A DNA stretch of 64,000 bases from Manduca sexta. Lineage: Eukaryota > Arthropoda > Insecta > Lepidoptera > Sphingidae. Below the pieces are notes generated by a model, which ran no database searches, was not told where the DNA came from, and saw only the letters and a program-made list of their open reading frames with translations. Every line of letters begins with the position of its first letter. Position 1 is the stretch's first letter. The stretch lies in the NCBI RefSeq assembly GCF_014839805.1, contig NC_051118.1, forward strand, positions 4,642,391-4,706,390, written 5' to 3'. Both the position numbers and the translations under genes were made by a program. Shown here one piece after another: positions 1 to 10,079 of the stretch.

Positions 1-190
1 CGCTACACAAGGTGTTAAAACCCGCCATAGTAGCCCACGAAAGTGTGTCGCGTTCCGGGATCAGCCTGTGCATTTTCATTATCAACAGGCCGCCATAATT
101 GTAACGACTGCTGAGGGGTCAGTCGACATTCCATTGGACCCCACTCAACTTATCATCAGGTACAGTGGGGCACTTTGCCCGTATAAAAAA
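1..190 (+). repeat. Dispersed repeat family R1, copy 1 (truncated by window edge)
   Basis: The copy begins with the shared string GGTGTTAAAACCCGCCATAG and runs through GCGTTCCGGGATCAGCCTG to a block ending in a run of A. Related copies lie at about 2815-3040 (+), 16200-16460 (-) and 60395-60640 (+). All share the order GTGTTAAAACC, CGCGTTCCGGGATCAG, GACTGC(C/T)GAGG, CATTC(C/T)AT and CACT(T/C)NACTTA(C/T)CATCAGG. It encodes no intact protein. I read it as an interspersed lepidopteran repeat, probably a SINE or the 3' end of a LINE; the class is not settled. Confidence 0.6.
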
Positions 191-596
191 AAGAAAAGAC
201 GAATATCGATGAAATCCACGAAGAGTAACTGGAGATCCATTTCACTTATTTATTTGCTTTTTATACATACGTAATGGCAAATTGCGAGCTGTTGTCGACA
301 AAAAGATACCCGTTTTATTGGCCAGCATAATTCTGACAATTCAGAAACACGAAGACTTCATACTATGAGTCCAGAGTCGCCAATAAAAACTCTTCCTTAG
401 TTTAAAAAATATAATGGGAATATCTATCTTCCATACCGAGTCCACACTGAGGCAAATGCCCATTACCTAAATACATAAAGCCTAAATTGCATTAAATTCA
501 AATTAAACCTCAAATTAATGTCAAATGTCTACCTCTAAAACGAATGTCGGACTACAACATCTACACTCACAATTGCTTGATTTAAATGAGTAATTT

Positions 597-775
597 CGCA
601 ATCTTAATAAAATGCGACCTTTTTTTTAAATTGGTATAAAATTGAACTAATTAAAGACGTCAAAAATGAAACCTACAGCATGAAAAAAAAAGAAAAAAAT
701 CTCGCAAACAGTAATTAGTTTTTTGACGATTCCCACAAATTAACAATTTTGGAGTCACTATTTTACTAAGAGTGC
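597..775. mobile_element. MITE-like element, degraded copy of the 3717-3974 family
   Basis: It shares with 3790-3974 the blocks GAAACCTA(C/T)AGCATGAAAAAA, TTTTTTGACGATTCCCACAAATT and the end ACTAAGAGTGC. Its left end (GCAATCTTAATAAAATG) resembles the inverted complement of the right end, as in the fuller copy. It carries no coding potential. The left arm is shortened. Confidence 0.5.
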
Positions 776-1189
776 GATCGATGGAAAAACCCAGCCACAA
801 TAGGGGACCGGCCTATACTTGATTTTGTACATTATTCTATATGTTATGGTTAATAATACGAAAAAGAAGCACTCCTGCGAAAACTGCATTAAAATTGGTT
901 AAAGAATGAGCAAGTAATTCATATTTAAAATATTGTAATGTGCAGAAGTGGACGCGATGTGGGGATATCGCTTCATCTCTTTCTTTCGCACGCGTCGTAA
1001 TTCCCTATGACGTCACATGTGGGTATTTCGTCTCTTTTCTGTTTCTTGTTAATTACCCCTTCTACCGAAATTCAAAGACTTATAACTTGTTGATTTTTTA
1101 CCGGATTTTAATAATTACTTCTGTGTTATAATTAATATTATATAAATATTTGATAATAGTAAAGATCAAAAATGAGTCCGGTACCCTAT

Positions 1190-1280
1190 TATTTTTTTCG
1201 ACCCGGGATTTGAACCCAGAACCTAAGCGCGACAATACTCGTACCGAGTACTCATTCATCACAACTCTGCCACCAAGCCA
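1190..1280 (-). repeat. tRNA-like SINE head, solitary fragment
   Basis: On the minus strand the fragment starts GGCTTGGTGGCAGAGTTG (A-box-like) and contains GGGTTCAAATCCCGGG (B-box-like), the split RNA polymerase III promoter of tRNA-derived SINEs. The body beyond the head is not recognisable. It does not fold as a complete functional tRNA that I can support. Confidence 0.5.
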
Positions 1281-1524
1281 ATCAAAATCCTCATTAAAGT
1301 TAGTGTGAACTAAGCTCTACACATCTCACACAACCATTAATACAAATCGACATAAATATGTCAAGAAGTCAATTATCTAAATGGTCCGCGCGGTCGCGAC
1401 ACGATAGACATTATCCTAATAAATTGGTACTGATTGCGCTACGTACGCAAAAACCCTTGAAACAATGTAGCCGTGAGAAAATCTAAATATAGACCAGTTT
1501 CTGTATTTAGGCATTAACTTGGAA

Positions 1525-1890
1525 GATCTTAAGACTGAGATTCTGGTCTTAGATCGGCTTTAACTTGAAGACGTATTAATGGATACAGTTCAGTTTCGCT
1601 CTCAAGTGTGATATCAGCTGAGACAGAATCATATTAAAGTCAGCATCTTAAGATCATTGCTGGACTTAGATCGGCTTTAACTTGAGGACGTATTAATGGA
1701 TGCAATTCAATTTCGCTCTCAAGTGTGATATCAGCTGTGACGATGTCAAATTAAAGTTAGCATCTTAAGATCGTCGCTGGATTTAGATTAGATTGGTTTT
1801 AACTTGAGGACGTATTAATGGATGCAACTCAGTTTCGCTCTTAAGTTCGATTTCAGCTGAGACGGTGTAATATTAAAGTCAACATCTTAC
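1525..1890. repeat. Short tandem array, about 118-122-bp unit, three copies
   Basis: The block GGCTTTAACTTGAGGACG followed by TATTAATGGATNCANTTCA, CTCAAGTGTGATATCAGCTG and CAGCATCTTAAGATC recurs at roughly 1555, 1672 and 1795. The units differ by substitutions and small insertions. No open frame runs through them. It is a minor satellite-like array, perhaps derived from a transposon end. Confidence 0.75.
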
Positions 1891-2390
1891 GACTGCTGTT
1901 TTGTTTATTGAACCACGCCGACTCAAAACAACGAAATCAAAGTAACCTTATGATTTACAACAAACAAATTGTTATTATCGGTTGAGATTGAATCTAGAAC
2001 CTCATACACAAAGCTCTGGTAACGTACTTGACGTTGCCAGAAGACCATTGACCAAATATCGAGTAAGTGACATGACTTAATCTTCCAAACTTTCACCGGC
2101 ATTTAGCACAGTAACGAGAATTAACTTGCTAACTTACTGTGCATCCGAATATGTGCCATCTGGAGGCCATTCAAAGTACAGTCAGCCTCGAATTAATGTG
2201 CACACGGAAAAAAATCAAATGTAAAGTAATTAATAAAAAAAAAACTATTTATCGCATTGACGAACTATGTTGCACTTATGATACGTCAAAGCAACTAAGA
2301 ATAGTTATTATTACTAAATTATATTTAAATGTATTTATAACTACGGACATTTTTAATTAAGAATAAAATTAATTAAACAAAAACACTAAG
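1891..2390. other. Non-genic AT-rich sequence
   Basis: No coding exon, RNA gene or inverted repeat is evident. Open frames here are short and AT-biased. It ends at the small palindrome-bearing block described at 2392-2450. Confidence 0.4.
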
Positions 2391-2391
2391 T

Positions 2392-2450
2392 AAACCACAG
2401 AAGCCAGCTCGGGCTGGCAAGTAAGGGAAATAAAAAGATAACGCGGCACA
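2392..2450. repeat. Hairpin block shared with the giant foldback element
   Basis: GAAGCCAGCTCGGGCTGGCA, which contains the inverted repeat GCCAG/CTGGC, is followed by an A-rich tract with AAATAAAA. The same block occurs twice inside the foldback element, at about 37165-37190 (same orientation) and about 30580-30605 (reverse complement). The preceding string AGTAAAC is shared too. I infer a common transposon source. Confidence 0.5.
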
Positions 2451-2814
2451 ATCCTCAATAATAATTAAATATGGAACGCCTTTTAATCAACTTATTTTAT
2501 TTGGGGCTGATCATACATTTATTGCTAATATTCCTCTTATAGAATATGCTGAAGTACTCATAACACTTCTTTACTATACCTTAGAGATTATATTGGGGGC
2601 CAATAATCCCGGGTAAAAATCATTTTGTTTTATTGTGTCTCTTACATACGTTGAACATTGAGAGGCTTTCATCATACCTTGCTACAAATTACTTTACTTA
2701 AAAAAACATAAAAACCCTGTCACGTAAAATCATAATAATAACACACACTGACGCCTTTTACCCCCGAAGGTAGTACCCCTGTAGACATTAGCGGTACTGG
2801 TGCACGCATTTTTT

Positions 2815-3040
2815 CGCCGTGCTTAGTCCGTTTCATGATGTGATAGGATATATTATATATCCGCCCGAATAGCGACCACCGTACACAAGGTGTTAAAACC
2901 CGCCATAGTCCACGTAAGTGACGCGTTCCGGGATCAGTCGACTGGCGACAGGCAAGCATCTCTCATCATTCTATAGGACCCCACTCCACTTACCATCGAG
3001 TGCAATTGAGTCACTTTTTATGCCTATAGCTATACATATA
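2815..3040 (+). repeat. Dispersed repeat family R1, copy 2
   Basis: It carries CACAAGGTGTTAAAACCCGC, GCGTTCCGGGATCAG and CCCACTCCACTTACCATC in the same order as copy 1. A further conserved upstream part, CATGATGTGATAGGATATAT and CCGCCCGAATAGCGACCACC, also precedes copy 4 at 60395. An internal deletion removes part of the middle block. Confidence 0.6.
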
Positions 3041-3716
3041 TAAAAAACCTTACGCCACAACCCTACCGATAAAGCCATCCGAAACTGCACACTATTCGCC
3101 ACGCGTCAGATGAAACCGTGAGTCAGTATTCCGTGGAACTGTTGATAGTTGATGCTGACATTCGCGAAAACACGTGGCTTGTATCAAACCAAACAGGACA
3201 CCAAATCAAAATACACCCGGCACGTTTGAGTGTGTGAGTCAATTTGCCATAGATGAGTATTGAGATGTCTATTAATAACAAATGATTTTATTACGTATAC
3301 AGTTATATATAACACGTACACAGTTGTATGTGTTAAAACAATTTGAGGTGCTTTTTCTACATCGCGCTGAATGATTGGTTAATTTAACGAAGATAAGCAA
3401 TTTGTTTTATGGAAAAAGGGAGCTTGTTCTGTGTAGGAATAAATGTTATTAAACATAAAATTTACTAGTTACTGATATATGTTTATAAAAACTAGTACGT
3501 AGGTACAAATCATTCTATACCTAAAAAACTCAATAACTTTGAAACAAAGTTACATAAAAAATTGAAATTTCCCAGACATCCAAAACATTCAATTACCAAG
3601 CACATGGCGCTATACTCATCATCTTGAAGAAACACTCCAAAAATCCGACTAACGGGCATATCCTTAAATTTTCAAAACCTATCCATTCAGAAAAAAAATA
3701 ACGCACATTGACGTAT

Positions 3717-3974
3717 CGCACTCTTAATAAAACAAAATGACCTATTTCAAAATTGTTAATTTGTGGCAGTCGTCGGAAAACTCATTTTTGTTTGCTACCT
3801 TTTTTTTGAAGTTGCTATAATATTCAGCTTATTAAAGAGAGGTTAAAAGATGAAACCTATAGCATGAAAAAAAAAAAGGGGAAAAACTAAAAGGTCACAA
3901 ACAGAAATTGGTTGTTTGACGATTCCCACAAATTGGCAATTTTATAATGGGTCATTATTTTATTAAGAGTGCAG
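3717..3974. mobile_element. MITE with about 60-bp terminal inverted repeats
   Basis: The left end reads GCACTCTTAATAAAAC and continues through AATGACCTAT to TTGTTAATTTGTGG. The right end is its inverted complement: CCACAAATTGGCAA through ATGGGTCATT to TTATTAAGAGTGC. About 130 bp between the arms contain A-rich runs and no coding potential. No clean target duplication could be assigned. A shorter relative is at 597-775. Confidence 0.65.
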
Positions 3975-4690
3975 TATATTCTATAAACACGAACATCCAT
4001 ATAAATTAATTATTCAAAATCTGAACTAAATTGGCAACCAAAACGTCACTGTTATAGCCTATTTATTCACTTGAACAACAAATAATTTATTTGACTACAA
4101 TTTTTTTTCAAATCTAAGTTTACACTTAGACTCGAGTTCTTATATCGTGAGCGCCACTCCGCACACAACCACAAGCTGTCAATATTGACCATTCACCATA
4201 CTAAAGTCAGTTTGAATGGATTGCAGTTCAATTCAGTTAAACACAAAATCTAGTACATAGTACATATATATCGATGTTAACACTCTTACGACCCCCCATT
4301 TTATACGTCGAAATCCGCCACTGTCCCACACGCCAGATCCGTAGCTAATTATAAAAGGTTACATTACTGTTTGTGTATTGATTCTCTATAAATAGTTAAA
4401 TGACAGAGTTAACGTCGACTCGACGGTATATTTTAGGTTTCGACATAACCGGCTATCGGTACAGGCTTTAAATAACATTCAACTTATAAATCGATGACGT
4501 AGATATAAAAAAAATATTTAAATATGTTTTGGAGGTAGTTTTCATTTTGGTATCAAGTAAATAACGGTGAATCACCTGATGGTAAGCTATGACTGATTAC
4601 ACAAGCCATTGATGCTCTGAAAATTTTATGGATCAATTTTGAACCTTAAGAACAGGATCAAAGAGAGATTCGACAAGTCTTTTCACCCCC
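3975..4690. other. Non-genic sequence
   Basis: AT-rich intergenic DNA. No exon with splice sites, no RNA gene and no repeat copy could be supported here. Confidence 0.35.
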
Positions 4691-4699
4691 TTTCCTATT

Positions 4700-4916
4700 T
4701 TAATGTGGGGTAACAAACTTTTTCAATCATATTGTGGAAAAGATTTGACTGTACTATTTACAAAGGGCTGCCTGATGTCGGCCCCTGTTTGTAGATCCAG
4801 GCCCAGACAAATCCTGTTAGAAACATCTGCACAGTCTTACATTCACCGGGATTAGAACCCAAAATCAGCCGATCCACGGCCTATATACGCTACCGTTAGA
4901 TCAAGGAGGCATACTT
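4700..4916 (-). repeat. tRNA-derived SINE, minus strand
   Basis: On the minus strand the head begins GCCTCCTTGATCTAACGGTAG (A-box-like), and about 45 nt later comes GGGTTCTAATCCCGG (B-box-like). A non-tRNA body follows toward lower coordinates. This head is of a different type from the GCGGCGATAGCC SINE found at 5672-6010. Confidence 0.5.
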
Positions 4917-5035
4917 AAACATTGATGTCTCATTCTCTCCCAGTGGGCGTCCTGAGCCGAGGTTTGTAACCCGTTAGTGGGTTGCCATCAGGTCGCTTAA
5001 TTTCCAAGGGTTGCGAGTGCCTAAAGTATTCAACC

Positions 5036-5080
5036 AAAAGCCCGGAGTGTTTGTTTATACAAACACTCTGGGCTTATGTG
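5036..5080. repeat. Near-perfect small palindrome
   Basis: GCCCGGAGTGTTTGT and ACAAACACTCTGGGC face each other across a 4-nt loop. The stem is about 16 bp with one mismatch (a G-U pair if transcribed). A second small palindrome, GGGCTTATAGCCC, follows within 25 bp. It has no flanking coding context, so it may be a tiny transposon remnant or simply a hairpin. Confidence 0.5.
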
Positions 5081-5544
5081 TGGGCTTATAGCCCACCCTA
5101 GTCAGGCTAACAAACGTAAGACATAAAAAAAGGAAGCATCATATTTGAAGAAAATAATACACAATATAAATGCCTAACTTAAGTAACGGTAAATATATGC
5201 ACCCATGCGAACTGAATTTGGCCTGTCCAGGTAATTAATAATGGCTTATGAATATCACTGCTCTAATGCGCCAAGCCTCTCACCAAAGCTAGAGATAAAA
5301 TGGCCCAGCGGAAGATCAGCGGTTTCTCTTAGCATATGCTGAGTTGGAGTCGTTTTTGTGACGAGCAAATTGAGGTAAGTGCTTTTTTTTGCAATAATAT
5401 ATTTTATTGCTTGTTAAGAATAAATATGTTCTATCTTTCTTTCTTTCAGATAATGCTTAAAAGAATAACTTCCCAGTTATGTGAAGTCTACCAACCTGTC
5501 AGCAGGATGAGAGAAAGTCAATTCTTATTTGTATTGCAGTTGAC

Positions 5545-5640
5545 TGGCGACACGAGCAAGCCGCTCGCCTGACGGTAAGCGACACGACCGCATATAAACA
5601 GTAGCAACATCATACAGAACTTAATTACACAGTACAATAT
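5545..5640 (+). repeat. Dispersed repeat family R2, copy 1
   Basis: GCCTGACGGTAAGCGACACG, ACCGCATATAAACAGTAGCA and ACATCATACAGAAC match, in order, copies at 9060-9195 (-) and 60005-60190 (+). It is non-coding. Confidence 0.55.
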
Positions 5641-5671
5641 GACACACTCATCACGCTGAGACATATGTTAG

Positions 5672-6010
5672 TCTCATAATATATATAATAAATAATATCA
5701 GCCCTGTGTTATATACTTGCCCACCGCTGAGCACGGGCCTCCTCTACTACTGAGAGGGATTAGGCCTTAGTCCACCACGCTGGCCTAGTGCGGATTGGTA
5801 GACTTCCCACACCTTCGAAATTCCTATAGAGAACTTCTCAGATGTGCAGGTTTTCTCACGATGTCGTCCTTCATGGTTAAAGCGAACGATAAATTCACAA
5901 AGAATACACACATGATTTTAGAAAAGTTAGAGGTGTGTGCCCTTGGGATTTGAACCTGCGGACATTCGTCTCGGCAGTCCGTGCCACACCCAACTAGGCT
6001 ATCGCCGCTT
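5672..6010 (-). repeat. tRNA-derived SINE (family S1), near full length
   Basis: Reading the minus strand, the element starts AGCGGCGATAGCCTAGTTGG (A box) and carries GCAGGTTCAAATCCCAAGGG (B box). It continues through TTCTCTATAGGAATTTC and AGTAGTAGAGGAGGCCCGTG to an AATA/ATT-rich tail. Sister copies are at 46868-47190 (-) and 52647-52965 (+), and a truncated one at 9206-9345 (+). The tRNA-like head plus unrelated body and A/T tail is diagnostic of SINEs. Confidence 0.8.
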
Positions 6011-8355
6011 TTAGTCAGTCTCATATTGGCCAGTAATTACAGTGGTTATAATATATTTTAAACTGGAACACAACAGTATCTGCACCCCACACCCCTAAGG
6101 GGGTAATTCTTGTATGCTCGGTCTCCAGTCTCCACACGAACGCCCATTCACGGGGGGACATTTGTAGACATTTTTATACATACTAGGCACTCAGCGTTTA
6201 ATTGTTATAATTGTATTTATTGTTACAAATATTTATATAAAATCTAGTTGACCAGACAGACGTTGTCCCGTCTTAACAATTAATTTGCATCGCGCATTCT
6301 GTCAATCGCTGACAGTTACATATTTCAAACAACTGACAGTTATATAAAATTAATATTTTCGTTAAGTTTTCTTAAATTTTCTAATTTTCCGCGCAATTTT
6401 TTGGATTTTTTCTTTCATAAGAACCTTCTCCTGACAATAACAAACACAACAAAAAAAAAATCGTGAAATCGGTCCAGCCGTTCACGCGTGATGGCGTGAC
6501 CAAGGCAAATAGGGATTCTTTTTTATATATATAGATATGTTAAAACTTGTCGATCCTCGAAAAAATTTTTAACATATTAAAAATTTCTCATAATAATTTT
6601 GTTTCTGATTTGTCCGGGGTAAAAAACAGAAATCTCGTAATTTTTGCCCTTTTAAGCATTTGTCCCTTACAGGCAAACAAAATTTGGCAACAGAACACTC
6701 AATCCATTGTGTATATCTTATGGTTGTAATCTACCAATTTCATCGGTTTAAGTAAATCAGTTCTGAATAGTGGTACAAAAAAACATGTAGCCTGATATTT
6801 ACACTCACTGGTCAATAAACGAAATGTACTGAAAATCGCATTGTACGTTTTATTAGTGCAAGTACTCTATAGTATGTTTTGCTATCGATTACAAAATTCC
6901 TAATAATTCGCGCATATCATTGATTAGATTATCTTCGTATATGATATAATAAATATGTGAGGTCTCTCGTGTTCGATGGTCAATTGATAATATTGATAAG
7001 AATATTAAATATGGGAGGTCTCTGCTCTTATTTGTTGCCCTGGTGGGTAATGTCACTTGTTTGTCTATTCCTGCCGCCAAGCATCGTGTCAGCATTGTCG
7101 TTTTTGAAGTTTGGAGTGTTTGGAAATTATATTTAGTATTTATAGGCAATTGAGAATATTCATTTCAGTGTTTATGTTTAGTGAAATATTTTATAACAAA
7201 TATTTATTACAGGGATAGTTTTACATTGCGTTACTAAATGAAACCATATACTTATCTTCTTGAATACAATACTTTACAATAAGTTACTCGGACCGTGAAT
7301 GTTAGTAAATAAATGTAAGTTTCGAACAAAACAAGTATCAATAAAAAGTAATTTTATTTTTACACGCTCTAATGCCACTACTACTGTAAGAGAATTCATC
7401 GCAGAGGCAACATCACACTTTCAATCGGAAATACATTCACGAACAGTATTCGCACTAAACTACAAAATAATACCAAGTTAGAAAATACAACTGGGAATTT
7501 TTGTGAAAATATTAATTATTCATGAATGATTATTGGCACAATATAAGTAGAAATAAAAACAAATATATCGTTTCATTTTGTGGCGAATTAACTTGACAAG
7601 TTATACATACATAATGAAATCAAATGAAATGTAAAAATATTAAATACTCTTATTTTTTTCATTGAATTTACTTTAACAATACTTTCATACTATAGCCAAG
7701 TTTTAGGCCAACATTTCATCCAATGTAAGTACATTTGGCGCCAGGACACGACGCGCATGACAAACACATTCCTTAGGGACTTCACGGAACTATCAATAAG
7801 CGTCGAGTTACGGGAGAGCGATAAACCACCTCATTACCATTAACATTTTTACGGTTATTTACGTCGAACGTGTCCTGATTTGTCACTGGACACTACAAAT
7901 TTTTTTTACTTAAGAGAAGATGTCGTTTTTTCTTTAGAAATAATAGCAGTAATGTTGGGTCCACAAACCACATTGGATTGAAAATATTAAACGCGCGTCT
8001 AATGCCTATCGTCTGTACGTGGTCTAAGAACATTAATTGTTTTTTTTTTAATATATATACTTATATATATTTTAATCCATTCACTTAACGCGCGTGTGTC
8101 CTTAAATTCTATATTCAAAAAACGTTTTTTAATGGAGCTAAACGCGCTCGTTTTCAAATCTTCTACGTTGTCAACGCGTACAAGTCATTTTTAAAGTTTA
8201 TCTATTGCATCGCGTTTAATACACACCTTAGTGGCGTCTGCGGCGCGCGCGTCATTTCGTTTAAAAAACGGCATGGGTGTAGTACCATGGACTTAAATCT
8301 GAAGATCATTGTATCTTCATTGCACCTATTTCGCCTTTATAGTTACCCTCTGATT
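6011..8355. other. Non-genic region with one LINE-tail-like trace
   Basis: It is AT-rich throughout. The stretch at about 6465-6535 (AAATCGGTCCAGCCGTTCAC and the following 50 bp) matches the kind of 3' tail common to RTE-type repeats in Lepidoptera. Nothing else is recognisable. Short open frames such as those near 6889-7149 have no splice context or domain resemblance. Confidence 0.35.
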
Positions 8356-8360
8356 CAAAA

Positions 8361-8606
8361 ACGTTATTTATCTAAGGACGGAGCATTGCTTTGATAACAA
8401 GTCTGTTTCTCAGCTTCGTTTATCTGACAGCTTGCTGTTTGTTCAGCTTTGTTTATCTGACAGCCAACTAGATTAAAGTTGTATCTCAATATTAGCCAAT
8501 CACAACGGCCCTATGTCTACGCACTGCGAAGGCTGCCATGCCGTCAGCACTGAGAAACAGACTTGTTATCACAGCAATGCTTCGTCCTTAGATAAAAAAC
8601 GTCTAT
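8361..8606. mobile_element. MITE with about 45-bp terminal inverted repeats
   Basis: The left arm TATCTAAGGACGGAGCATTG continues to AACAAGTCTGTTTCTCAG at about 8416. The right arm from about 8549 is the inverted complement (CTGAGAAACAGACTTGTT to CCTTAGATA). Mismatches are few. The roughly 130-bp core has an internal duplication of TTTATCTGACAGC and no coding capacity. Both flanks contain ACGT next to the ends, but a definite target duplication could not be fixed. Confidence 0.7.
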
Positions 8607-9059
8607 GAATAAGGGGGTATGCCTGTATCTTGGACAAATAAATATTATTCGCTAGGACCAAGACAAAAGTAATGCCTCGCCATAATTGCTAATCCACGTA
8701 TCATCGCATTGTCGTACAATAAATACAATAGGGAATACCCCTATTTCATGTGGATATTTAGCACGAGCTTAAACATTTGCTTACAATCTTTATCGTATGT
8801 TTATCTTATCCAGAGGGATTTATAATTTTCTAACCTTGCACCGCGGTTTTGTCCGCGTGCATGTCGTTTACGGAACAAATGCCTTGAAGTTTTTACTGGT
8901 GGTGGATCTCTCATATGTAGGAGTCCGCCTGGGTTGGTACCATCGCAATGCCTATTTCTGCCGCCAAGGAGCAGTGTGTAGTTACTGTTGTGTTCCGGTT
9001 AGAAGGACATTGTAGCCATTGTAACTACTGGACATAATTAGACTTAACATTTCATGTCT

Positions 9060-9195
9060 CAGGATGGCGAGCGCAGTGGAATATCAAACAATATTTTGTA
9101 ATTCAAAGTGTTGGATGGTGTTTCTACTATTTATGGGTGGTCGTATCGCTATCATCAGGCAAACGGCAAACTCTTCTCGTCATTCAAAGTAAAAA
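9060..9195 (-). repeat. Dispersed repeat family R2, copy 2
   Basis: On the minus strand it reads GCCGTTTGCCTGATGATAGC, GATACGACCACCCATAAATA, CACCATCCAACAC and so on to GCGCTCGCCATCC. It matches the copy at 60005-60190 almost throughout. Confidence 0.6.
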
Positions 9196-9205
9196 AAAAA
9201 GATTA

Positions 9206-9345
9206 TTTGCGACGATAGCTTAGTCAGGAGTGGAATAAACACCCGAGACGAATGTTCGCAGGTTCAAAACGCGAGGGCACGCACCTCTGACTATTCGCTT
9301 ATTTATTTTTCTTTTCTTTAATCTCTACAGGCACATTTTAACGAT
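9206..9345 (+). repeat. SINE family S1, 5' part only
   Basis: GCGACGATAGCTTAGTCAGG (A box) and GCAGGTTCAAAACGCGAGGG (B box) match the head of the 5672-6010 SINE, followed by CACGCACCTCTGACTATTCG. The body stops at an AT-rich run, so the copy is truncated. Confidence 0.6.
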
Positions 9346-9607
9346 CGTGTCTACAATATACAACGAAGGTATGAACTGAGGGTCTACTTCGAAAAACGAA
9401 ATCCGTAGTTTCGGATGACGGATCGCATGTTTTGTTACTACGAAGTGTTACGGATCGGAATGACGGATTCGACGACGGATCCAATCCGTTCATCGCTATA
9501 TTTCAGACATGGAATTTATAAGAACTTTTAGGCTTTCGCCATCACTTTTTAAAACCATCTGCGAGGACAAAATTCCACTGCTTTATCCAAAAAAAAAATA
9601 TATACGG

Positions 9608-9619
9608 TGAATTGATCCT
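9608..9619. repeat. Target-site duplication of the LINE, left copy
   Basis: TGAATTGATCCT, identical over 12 bp to 15341-15352. It directly abuts the (CTT)n tail of the LINE. Confidence 0.85.
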
Positions 9620-10079
9620 TCTTCTTCTTCTTCTTCTTCTTTGATTACTGGCGACGAGCTTGATTATGAAGCTATTCCGCCAATGTCACGTTGTTTCAGA
9701 CTGCAGATTACTGAGGTATTAATCTGGGTATTAAAGTTAAATGTCTTTATGATGAAGACTTTTGTTAATGGGAGAAGATAAACGAAGGGGATTTGACAGT
9801 TCCATAGAGAATATAACCACTACGTTAAGACAGTTTTTGAGTGACAGTTGACTCTCTTTTTTTCCCTCGTAGCGTATTGAATTGATGTTTTCCCCAAATG
9901 TTAGTGATCTACAGCAACATGTATATGATAAGTAGACATCACGCATATAAATATGATTTCAAACCAATAAATAAATAACACCACATGCATTAGATATAAC
10001 TAAACGTACAGAAACATTTGGCACTTATGACTAAAAAGTTAGAAAGGACTTTAGACTTAGACAGTTACCTATGTTATAA

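Noticed and set aside
1190..1280. A functional tRNA gene from the A- and B-box-like motifs
   Set aside because: The acceptor stem and anticodon arm do not form, and the same head type occurs in dispersed SINEs.
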